This document shows, one piece after another, positions 34,162 to 40,880 of a stretch of 40,880 bases of DNA. Both the position numbers and the translations under genes were made by a program. The notes under the pieces are model-generated. The model made no database searches. It was not told the DNA's origin and worked only from the letters and a program-made list of their open reading frames with translations. Each line of letters opens with the position of its first letter. The first letter of the stretch is position 1. Source of the DNA: Thecamonas trahens ATCC 50062 (Eukaryota > Apusozoa > Apusomonadida > Apusomonadidae); the NCBI RefSeq assembly GCF_000142905.1, contig NW_013657656.1:1-40880 (forward strand), read 5' to 3'.

Positions 34162-36870
34162 ATGTCATCTGGATCGCGGAGAAAGGAAGTGGTCTTGCCT
34201 GGACGTGATACCTCGTACACATTGCTCAAGACCATCGGCAAGGGCCAGTATGGCAAGGTCAAGCTAGCAATTGACAAGAACTCGGGCCGCAAGGTGGCGG
34301 TCAAGATTTTCACCAAGAAGGAGCTGACGTCCAAAGAGAAGATCATGTTTGAGCGCGAGCTGCGGATCCACGAGATGATGGACCACCCGCACATCTGCAA
34401 GGTCTATGAGATCATCAAGGTTCGTGGCAAGGGCACTTTTGTCGTCACCGAGTACTGCGAGAACGGCGAGCTCTTCCAGCACCTGCTCACGCACGGCCGG
34501 GTCCGGGAAGCCGAGGCCCGCCGCTTCTTCCGCCAGCTCATCTCGGCCGTCGAGTACGTCCACACTGCCGGCTTTGTCCACCGCGATCTCAAGCTCGAGA
34601 ACATTCTGCTCGACGAGAATTTTAATGTCAAGCTCGTCGACTTTGGCTTTGCTCGCGGCTACTGTCCCGTGCAGTACGTGCAGACCTCGTGCGGCTCGCC
34701 GCACTATGCTGCGCCTGAAATCCTGCTCGGCGAAAAGTACCACGGACCCGAGGTCGACATCTGGTCGCTCGGCATCATTCTCTATGCGCTTGCTGTTGGC
34801 GCCATGCCGTACCGCGAGAACAACGCGTCGGAACTCCGCGGCGCCTTCCGCGAGGGCAAGCGCTTCCGCAACTCGTCCAAGCTCACGGCCGAATCGTTTG
34901 CGCTCCTGGACCGGATGCTCACCCTCGAACGCCGCGATCGCGCCACCCTCTCCTACGTCCGCTCCTCCGCGTGGGTTCTCCTCGACTCTGGCCCGCTGCC
35001 GCCGGTCAAGCCGTTTGTCTTTGACCCGACCATCGACGCCCTCGCCCCGTCATTCCCACAGTTCCACGACTACGCTGTCTCGGAGCTCAAGGCCATGGGC
35101 TTTATCATCACTCCAGACGTCGAGCCGGCGGCGCACATCAAGACCCTCTACCACAAGATCTTCCACCGTCGCGCCCACGACAACGACGAGTATCTCGAGC
35201 TCCGCGCCCGCTTCGAGTCAACCGGCCAAGTCGAAGGCGAGTCGCTCGTCCCGGCTCTCTCCTCGTCATGCCTCTTCCCCTCGGATTCAAAGCACGCGCT
35301 CGGCGGCGCTAGCTCGGACGACGACGCTCCAGACTCGGCCCGCAGGTCGCGCAAGGACAAGGACAAGGACAAATCCAAGGCCAAGTACAAGGACAAGGGC
35401 AAGGGCAAGGGCAAGGGCAAGAGCAAGGGCAAGGCCAAGGCCAAGGACAAGGACAAGGCCAAGGACAAGGCCAAGGACAAAGACAAGGACAAGGACAAGG
35501 CCAAGGACAGAGCGCCGCAGACGCCGCGGACAGCGCGCAAGGAAAAGGAGAAAGACAGGCTGCGGCGCGACGCAAGTGCCACGTCGCGGACACCACGAAC
35601 GCCACGGACACCGCGGTCGCGGCGGTCGTCACGCAACTCGCTTGACTCGAGCTGCGCCTCACCGCGTGGACTCTCGCTCTCGCCGCGACCAGACCGGTCA
35701 GTATCATCGTCGCCGCAGCGATCGCTTTCGCGCATGGGAAGGCCGCGGGTTGAGCCGTTCCCAGCCCTGGTTGAAGGAACCGAGATGGAGATTTCACATC
35801 TGTCGAGGTTTGGTGCGTCCGGCCATGACTCGCCGCGCGGACTCCCATCGGTTCCAGCTGGCTCGGTGACGTACCGCTCGTCACGTGGTGGTTCTGAGTC
35901 TGGCGCTGGTTCGTCGTCGACCGAGTACGTGCTTGCCGAGGAGCTCAAGCCCATGCACGGCGTGTACGTCACCGACATCTCGTCGCTCGACGAGTCGTCG
36001 CTCGACGGCTCACACTTGGACTATCCACGTGACTTTTCGTCGCCGGACGCGCCACGGCTCTCCAATGCACCGGCGTTCTCGGCCGGCGTTGGCTTTGGCA
36101 CTGCCGACATTGCGTCGGGCGCCGGCAGCCGCTTTGCGTCGCCGGCGCTCTCTGCCCGGTCGTCACGCGCATCGGACACGCGGACAACGTCACCGCTGCC
36201 GCCAGTCAACGACCCGCGCGGCCGCGGTCGGCGCCGGCGCACCTCGCTCTCGCTCGGCGGCGACATCAAGATGGCCGGCGACCGGCTGGCGGTCTCGGCC
36301 CAGCAGCTGACCGACATGCTTGCGGCGTCGCGTGGCGGCGTCGCGGGCGGCCAGGCGGCCGTTGCGGCGGGCGGTGCGCCAGCATCGTCCAAGCCGGCGC
36401 CGCTTGTTGTTGACCCGTCGGTCAACGTCCGCGGTGTGCGGCGCCGCATCTCCGTTGCTGTCCCCGACTCGCATGCCGACTCGACACTTGCGCAGTATGA
36501 CCAGGACCTTGCCAACCGCCAATCCCGCGGAGCTGGCGCGTCGAGCTCGGGCGCCGGCGCCGCGTCGTCATCGACGCCCGCCAAGCGACCGCCGCGCACC
36601 GTCCGCGTCACCTTTGCCTCGCGCAATGTCTCGTCGCGCGACGCCGACGTTCTCCTCCTTGAGGTACAGGCCGCGCTCTTCTCACGCTCCATCCAGTTTA
36701 TCGAGCGTGATTACCTCATGCGCTGTACCGCCGGCGACATCACCTTTGAGGTCGAAATCCTCCGCCTCCCGCGCCTTGAGTTGCACTGCATCAACTTTAA
36801 GCGCATCTCGGGTGAGTCGTGGCTTTACCAGAAGCTCTACCACTCGCTCCTGGCCTCCATCCGCATGTAA
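34162..36870 (+). CDS. AMPK/MARK-like Ser/Thr kinase with KA1 domain
   Basis: A 902-aa cytoplasmic protein kinase. The catalytic domain is residues 19-272: Gly loop IGKGQYGKV, Lys48 in VAVKIF, HRDLKLEN with Asp142, DFG Asp160, and the activation loop QTSCGSPHYAAPE with Thr175, the site that LKB1-type kinases phosphorylate in AMPK relatives. After the kinase, VSELKAMGFIITPD resembles the UBA/AID segment of the MARK, NUAK and BRSK branch. Next come a Lys/Asp/Gly repeat (398-450), a long Ser/Arg-rich linker, and at 806-902 a KA1-like domain (YLMRCTAGDITFEVEILRLP...SWLYQKLYHSLLASIRM). KA1 domains bind acidic phospholipids and can hold the kinase inactive. Closest family is MARK/KIN1-like; the exact branch is not resolved. 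The stop is 38 bp from that of the converging Cys/His gene. Confidence 0.93.
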   Translation: MSSGSRRKEVVLPGRDTSYTLLKTIGKGQYGKVKLAIDKNSGRKVAVKIFTKKELTSKEKIMFERELRIHEMMDHPHICKVYEIIKVRGKGTFVVTEYCENGELFQHLLTHGRVREAEARRFFRQLISAVEYVHTAGFVHRDLKLENILLDENFNVKLVDFGFARGYCPVQYVQTSCGSPHYAAPEILLGEKYHGPEVDIWSLGIILYALAVGAMPYRENNASELRGAFREGKRFRNSSKLTAESFALLDRMLTLERRDRATLSYVRSSAWVLLDSGPLPPVKPFVFDPTIDALAPSFPQFHDYAVSELKAMGFIITPDVEPAAHIKTLYHKIFHRRAHDNDEYLELRARFESTGQVEGESLVPALSSSCLFPSDSKHALGGASSDDDAPDSARRSRKDKDKDKSKAKYKDKGKGKGKGKSKGKAKAKDKDKAKDKAKDKDKDKDKAKDRAPQTPRTARKEKEKDRLRRDASATSRTPRTPRTPRSRRSSRNSLDSSCASPRGLSLSPRPDRSVSSSPQRSLSRMGRPRVEPFPALVEGTEMEISHLSRFGASGHDSPRGLPSVPAGSVTYRSSRGGSESGAGSSSTEYVLAEELKPMHGVYVTDISSLDESSLDGSHLDYPRDFSSPDAPRLSNAPAFSAGVGFGTADIASGAGSRFASPALSARSSRASDTRTTSPLPPVNDPRGRGRRRRTSLSLGGDIKMAGDRLAVSAQQLTDMLAASRGGVAGGQAAVAAGGAPASSKPAPLVVDPSVNVRGVRRRISVAVPDSHADSTLAQYDQDLANRQSRGAGASSSGAGAASSSTPAKRPPRTVRVTFASRNVSSRDADVLLLEVQAALFSRSIQFIERDYLMRCTAGDITFEVEILRLPRLELHCINFKRISGESWLYQKLYHSLLASIRM
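35352..35513 (+). repeat. AAGGAC/AAGGGC/AAGGCC hexamer tract in kinase
   Basis: About 27 hexamers encode Lys alternating with Asp, Gly or Ala (KDKDKDK, then KGKGKGK, KAKAK and KDKAKDK). The result is a highly charged, probably disordered linker that should vary in length between strains. Confidence 0.95.
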
Positions 36871-36908
36871 AGCGCTTGCCTCCGTTTTGCCTCTTGCCGA
36901 CAGGCCAC

Positions 36909-37934
36909 TCAGGCAAGCTGCCGTGGCTGCAGCTCTTGGCCAACGCCTCCCGCTGCTCCCGACAGCAGTTTGGCCCGCTTGGCACCCCGTCCGGCATCGA
37001 CGGCGTCGACCAGGCTGCGGTGCTTGCGGAGTGTGACGTCGAGGAGCGCGCCGTCGATGACCCGCCAGACGCCGGTCTGGAGCAGGGTCTGGCAGCAGAG
37101 GCACTCGGCGGCGCACTCCTCAAAGTGGCTTCGGTGCTTGACAACCGACTTTTCGTGCTTGGCCACCGACGCCCGCTTGTCGTTGTCGCCCTGCGCCCGC
37201 GACCGCCAGCGGCATCCGTCATGCGAGCACTGGAAAAAGTCGATCGATCCGTCGCCCGAGGCCGAGCCAGAGCCCGAGCTCGATCCCGAGGCCGAGCCTT
37301 CAGCGAGTGTCGGTGGCGGGGACGCCGGCGCGGTCGGCGAGGCTGAGCCCTGCGGCGAGCGGCGCTCAGGAGCCGTAGCCGCCCACAGTTCCGACGCAAA
37401 CCGACGCGGCGAGGCCGAGGCAGGTCGTGCCGCCCCAGGCGGCGGCGTCGCGGCGAGGCTCGCGCTGGTGCCTGCCGACGGCGGCGCTGACCGCGGCGTG
37501 CGCTCGGCACGAGCCGTCGGCTCAACCACCACGCTAAGTGGGCGCGGATCCCAGCTGGTGTACCGCTCCTCGTACACGCTCAAGTCTGTCCACTCGCCAC
37601 ACTCGAGCATGGCGAGGCAGAGCGCGCACGACTCCTTGTGCCCATCAAAGTGCTCCGTGTGCGAGTTGAACGCCCGCTGGTGCGAGTTGAGTCGAGCCTT
37701 GCTCTCGCAGCTGAACTCGCATCCGACATGGCCGCACACCAGCCGCTGTCTCGCCACCGCCAGCGACGGCGCTGGCGCTAAAGCCGATGACGGGCGTGAG
37801 CTTAATCTTGTCGATGCTTCATCATCAGATGTTGCATCGGCAACCTGTTCCGTGGCGGAAGGCGCAGCAGCAGCGGCAGGCCCGGCACCGGCGGCGGTAG
37901 GGGCACGACTTGGCGGCGTTCTTAAAGTGGTCAT
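36909..37934 (-). CDS. Protein with two copies of an unusual Cys/His module
   Basis: A 341-aa protein I do not recognise. It holds two related Cys/His-rich modules, one near residues 65-110 and one near 236-285. Each begins CxHxGC (CGHVGC and CSHDGC), continues with a basic stretch and an H-x6-H pair (HQRAFNSH and HEKSVVKH), then HF, then a closing CALC or CLCC, and ends LxxGxW. In the first, C-x12-H spacing fits a C2H2 finger but the His pair is one or two residues wider than usual. Extra His and Cys suggest a second metal site. The N-terminus and the linker between modules are Ala/Pro/Ser-rich and probably disordered. Zinc binding and a nucleic-acid role are likely but inferred. Start is the only good ATG, at 37934. 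Confidence 0.75.
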   Translation of the reverse strand: MTTLRTPPSRAPTAAGAGPAAAAAPSATEQVADATSDDEASTRLSSRPSSALAPAPSLAVARQRLVCGHVGCEFSCESKARLNSHQRAFNSHTEHFDGHKESCALCLAMLECGEWTDLSVYEERYTSWDPRPLSVVVEPTARAERTPRSAPPSAGTSASLAATPPPGAARPASASPRRFASELWAATAPERRSPQGSASPTAPASPPPTLAEGSASGSSSGSGSASGDGSIDFFQCSHDGCRWRSRAQGDNDKRASVAKHEKSVVKHRSHFEECAAECLCCQTLLQTGVWRVIDGALLDVTLRKHRSLVDAVDAGRGAKRAKLLSGAAGGVGQELQPRQLA

Positions 37935-38778
37935 CGAGAGTCGGCGGCAAGCGGGTGGCTTTGCAGGGCTCTGGACGGCGATCTGCGGCGATTAGAGTAG
38001 CGAAAATGAGATGAGGCACCTCAGCAGCCAAGGGGCGCCACAGAGAGCCTACTTGTAGCCTCTAAAACGGATGTGGTGGTTCTTCGCAGCGAGGTTCTTG
38101 TGCTCTTGTTTGGCCTTCGTGATCGAGAACGTGACGAAATGGACGACACGTTGGAGGATGCGAATGCCGGGCGTATGGCCATTCAAGCACAGAGCAACGA
38201 GGAGAGAGAGAGGGGGAGAAGAAGAGAGGAAGAGAGATGGAGAGCTAGCGGATGTAAACCTTGGTCTACCAATGCACAGGGCGGGGCGGAGGGGGGGGGG
38301 AGAGCAAGGTGGTGTTCTGCCGGCTACCAGTTGCACAAGTCAACTATGCCAATGTCAATGTCATTGTCGAATGACCCGTGCTGCTGCTCCTCCCTCTTGC
38401 CTTGGCGCCAAGCCCTTCCTCCACTTGCACCATCCTCCCGCTCCCCTCCCGTCCTCCCCCCTCCCCTCCCCCCCCCCCAACCTCTGCCATCCCATCAACC
38501 CACCACCTTCTTATCCGCTCATCTCTTTCCTACCTCCCCTCCTCCAGATGTCAACCACCCCGCCCGATCACCAACCCCGATCGATCACCACCCCGCCCGA
38601 TCACTACCCCGCCCGATCACTACACGATGACCACCCCGTTCTCCACCCCCCCCCCCCCCCCACCCCCCCACCCCTCCACCCCACCCCCCTTCTACCTCAC
38701 CTTCACTTTACCCCTCTCCACCAAAGCCCACTCTCTACCTTCACCTCCTTCTCCACCCTCTCCACCGACCCACCCACC
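37935..38778. other. Divergent intergenic region and RTF1 leader
   Basis: 844 bp between divergent starts. From about 38420 to 38778 the plus strand is C-rich with C-runs at 38466-38478 and 38647-38660, probably the RTF1 promoter and leader. Around 38050-38200 all three of a plus frame and two minus frames look weakly protein-like; none has a convincing start and family, so none is called. Confidence 0.45.
38556..38621 (+). repeat. ACCCCGCCCGATCAC repeats upstream of RTF1
   Basis: Three copies of ACCCCGCCCGATCAC, at about 38556, 38589 and 38605, with a degenerate CCCCGATCGATCACC copy between the first two. They lie about 160-220 bp upstream of the RTF1 start in a C-rich leader. They may be promoter elements or simple slippage. 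Confidence 0.75.
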
Positions 38779-40860
38779 ATGTCCAACCTCAAACGCGACC
38801 TGGAGGACCCGACAGACAACCCCAGCGAGACTGTACGACCCGGCTACCTCCACTTCCGCCTCTCCCCCCCCCCCTCCCCTTCCCTCTTCCCTCCCCCCCC
38901 CCCCAATCTCTATGACTCACCGCCCGCCTCCCTGTCGCAGAAGCGGAAGAAGGCCCTCCACCCGGCCAAGCAGCGGATTCTGGCGGCAACTACTATGGGC
39001 GGTGCCGACGAGAGCGGGTCGGGTGCTGGTACGGGTGCAGCTAGTGCCGACGAGGATGGCGCGCATATTGCTGCTGCAGTTGACGACGACGACGATGATG
39101 ATGATGCTGATGTCGAGGATCTGTTTGGCTCTGATGATGAGATGGACCTCGGTGGGGATGATGACGATGATGAAGACGACAATGGTGGTGGCGGTCTCGA
39201 TGATGGTCCGCCGCAGCCGCCCAACGACGGCTTTGACGGCGAGCTTTATGGCGACGCAGCGGATCGGGCGCAGCTGGCAGCCATGTCTGAGCTGCAGCGT
39301 GAGGAGATCATTGCAGAGCGGCGTGAGCGGCGCGCCCAGCAGCAGCGATTGTACGAGGGCCGGCTGCGCAAGTGGCAGGCGGCACAGGCGGCCAAGGCGG
39401 CGGCGGCGCGCGCGGCCGGCGACGCGGGCGCGAGCGGTGAGGGCGCAATTGGCAGCGGCTCGCGGCTCTCGCGCAAAGAGCGAATGGACGCGTTGGCGGC
39501 ACAGAAGAGGGCCAAGGAGCGAGCTGCGCGCAAGGCGCGGCTCGACATTGGCGGCGACGACGACGACGACGGTGACTACGAGGTCGACGACGTGTCAGAC
39601 GTCGACGACGACGACGGCGACCCAGACTACGATGAGTCTGGGTATGCCGGGCGGCGGGCGATGGACATTGAGGCGGACCTTGCGTCGCGGCGCGAGGCCG
39701 AGCGCGTCGAGGCCTCGCGGTGGCTCAACGAGGGCGACTACGACCCGCGGTCCGGAGTGCGGATGCAGACGGCGTGGGAGAAGACCTTTGAGGCGCCGGA
39801 CGACCCGCGTGGGTTCCCGGCCGGGCGTGCCGACTGCGAGTCGGTCCGGCTCAAGCGTTCGCATCTGGAAAAGTGGCTGTTTGAGCCGTTTTTTGCCGAC
39901 GCTGTCGTCGGCGCCTACGTCCGGCTCATGGTCGCCAGCTCGGGCAGCGCGCCGGGCTACAAGATGTACGAGGTGGTGGGTGTGACCGATGGCACCGACA
40001 CCAGCGTTGCCGAATACTCGCTCGGGCACTACACAACGCGGCGGCAGCTCCTGCTCCGCACCTCGCGCGGCGACAAGCCGCGGTCGATGGCCTTTGTATC
40101 CAACCAGCCCTTTACCGAGTCCGAGTTTGGCTTCTGGGCCTCGGAGCAGTCGCGGTCGAACAACCTATTCCCGGTCGTCTTTGACATCCGTATGAAGCGA
40201 AACGCGCTCAACGCCGCTGCCAACTACATCCACTCGGACGCCGAGATTGCTGCCATGACCATTGCCAAGCGCAACGCCGGCATCAACCGCCCCATGGGCA
40301 TCGAAAAGGCCCAGCTTTTGCTGGAGGCCGACGAGGCTAAGGAGCACGGCGACATCGCCCGCCACAACGAGCTCCAAGTCCGCATCAAGGAGCTCGGCGA
40401 GGCCAAGCTCAAGAAGTACCAGGACCGCAAGCGGAACCAGGCCCACATTTCCGCCATCAACAACGCCGCCCGCGAGGCCAACTTCCAGGCCCTCAAGCTC
40501 CGCAAGCGACTCAACGAGCAGAATGCCGCCGCAAACTCCAAGAAGCTCAACCCGTTTGCCCGCCAGGACACCGTGCCCTCGGTCATGTGGCGCGTCTCGC
40601 AGACTGCAGAAGGCTTGTCCGACGCCCAGACCCCGGGCTCGCCCGCCGCCGCCGCTGCCGCCGCCGCCGCCGCCAGAGCTTCCTCGCCCACCTCGGCCGC
40701 CGCCGCCAAGCCCCAGCCACCGACCTCGGTCCTTGCCGACTCGATCGCTGACCGCCACAAGGCCTTTTCGCTCGATCTCGACCTCTCGGCCGGCCTCGAC
40801 CTCGCCTCGGCGCCCGGCGCCGACTTTAAGCTGCCAACCATCAAGGTCAAGCGCCGTTGA
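38779..40860 (+). CDS. RTF1: RTF1, Paf1-complex subunit with Plus3 domain
   Basis: A nuclear elongation factor that tethers the Paf1 complex to RNA polymerase II through Spt5 and supports histone H2B ubiquitylation. Exon 1 (38779-38832) gives MSNLKRDLEDPTDNPSET. A 108-bp intron follows, and exon 2 (38941-40860) starts KRKKALHPAKQRI. Total about 657 aa. After an acidic Asp-rich region comes a coiled basic stretch. The Plus3 domain (about 315-440) has RLKRSHLEKWLFEPFF, GAYVRLMVASSG, YKMYEVVGV, YSLGHYTTRRQLLLR, VSNQPFTESEFGFW. The C-terminal coiled coil (455-560) contains NRPMGIEKAQLL and RKRNQAHISAINNAAREANF. Order and motifs match RTF1 throughout. The C-terminus has an Ala tract and ends KLPTIKVKRR. 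Confidence 0.95.
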   Translation: MSNLKRDLEDPTDNPSETVRPGYLHFRLSPPPSPSLFPPPPPNLYDSPPASLSQKRKKALHPAKQRILAATTMGGADESGSGAGTGAASADEDGAHIAAAVDDDDDDDDADVEDLFGSDDEMDLGGDDDDDEDDNGGGGLDDGPPQPPNDGFDGELYGDAADRAQLAAMSELQREEIIAERRERRAQQQRLYEGRLRKWQAAQAAKAAAARAAGDAGASGEGAIGSGSRLSRKERMDALAAQKRAKERAARKARLDIGGDDDDDGDYEVDDVSDVDDDDGDPDYDESGYAGRRAMDIEADLASRREAERVEASRWLNEGDYDPRSGVRMQTAWEKTFEAPDDPRGFPAGRADCESVRLKRSHLEKWLFEPFFADAVVGAYVRLMVASSGSAPGYKMYEVVGVTDGTDTSVAEYSLGHYTTRRQLLLRTSRGDKPRSMAFVSNQPFTESEFGFWASEQSRSNNLFPVVFDIRMKRNALNAAANYIHSDAEIAAMTIAKRNAGINRPMGIEKAQLLLEADEAKEHGDIARHNELQVRIKELGEAKLKKYQDRKRNQAHISAINNAAREANFQALKLRKRLNEQNAAANSKKLNPFARQDTVPSVMWRVSQTAEGLSDAQTPGSPAAAAAAAAAARASSPTSAAAAKPQPPTSVLADSIADRHKAFSLDLDLSAGLDLASAPGADFKLPTIKVKRR
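38833..38940 (+). other. Intron in RTF1, length a multiple of three
   Basis: GTACGA to TCGCAG, 108 bp, with two C-runs (about 38867-38880 and 38892-38904). It contains no in-frame stop, so an unspliced message would add 36 mostly Pro/Ser residues. Removing it joins ...NPSET to KRKKALHP, a typical RTF1 N-terminus. Confidence 0.82.
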
Positions 40861-40880
40861 TGTTGATGCCCCCCCCCCCC
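40861..40880. other. C-run at window end
   Basis: The last 12 bases are a pure C-run directly after the RTF1 stop. Long C or G runs mark several non-coding places in this window, and this one may be a sequencing gap edge. Confidence 0.6.

Noticed and set aside
38049-38336. Minus-strand basic C-terminus ending KNHHIRFRGYK
   Set aside because: Looks protein-like but has no start or clear acceptor, and two other frames at the same place look equally plausible; no family recognised.
1-40880. Mobile elements, CRISPR arrays, rRNA or tRNA genes
   Set aside because: No transposase, terminal inverted repeats, spaced repeats or structural RNA cores were seen on either strand; a covariance-model search would be decisive for tRNA.

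Overview
The window is one chromosome end of a GC-rich, intron-poor eukaryote. It opens with 5'-CCCTAA repeats, which read as TTAGGG toward the end. It carries spliceosomal introns of about 80-400 bp with GT..AG ends, and it encodes eukaryote-only proteins: a giant HECT ligase, HSF, TCTP, a PHO80-type cyclin, a four-domain cation channel, an AMPK/MARK-like kinase and RTF1. TTAGGG telomeres and a CCH1/NALCN-type channel fit a unicellular relative of opisthokonts or amoebozoans. An apusomonad such as Thecamonas is my guess from composition and gene set, not something the sequence proves.

Layout. 1-180 telomere. 181-2038 subtelomeric DNA without a convincing gene. 2039-16172 (minus) a giant HECT E3 ligase of about 4,711 aa with FG repeats. 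16755-17464 (plus) a HAD phosphatase. 17492-17742 (minus) a small unrecognised protein. 18013-20952 (minus) a heat shock factor with one intron. 21179-21884 (plus) TCTP with one intron. 22744-23580 (plus) a PHO80/PCL-like cyclin. 24042-29971 (plus) a CCH1/NALCN-like channel with an E-D-E-E pore. About 30691-30955 (minus) a fragmentary acidic gene, and 31283-31483 (minus) a possible 66-aa protein. 31543-32208 (plus) an SGNH/GDSL hydrolase. 32211-33269 (minus) a TatD nuclease. 34162-36870 (plus) a kinase with a KA1 domain. 36909-37934 (minus) a protein with two copies of an unusual Cys/His module. 38779-40860 (plus) RTF1. The window ends in a C-run that looks like a contig edge.

Neighbouring genes are functionally unrelated housekeeping and signalling genes, as usual for a eukaryotic chromosome. 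Packing is tight: convergent stops lie 2, 27 and 38 bp apart. No tRNA, rRNA, transposon or CRISPR array was recognised.

The main technical point is that five genes (HECT ligase, HAD, HSF, TCTP, channel) plus one small protein are split between overlapping frames. Every break is repaired by exactly one extra base in a short homopolymer run, eight sites in all. This looks like systematic homopolymer under-calling rather than biology, and the coordinates below treat each as a single gene. The most interesting biology is the FG-repeat HECT ligase, the E-D-E-E channel pore, the duplicated Cys/His module and the small unrecognised protein.
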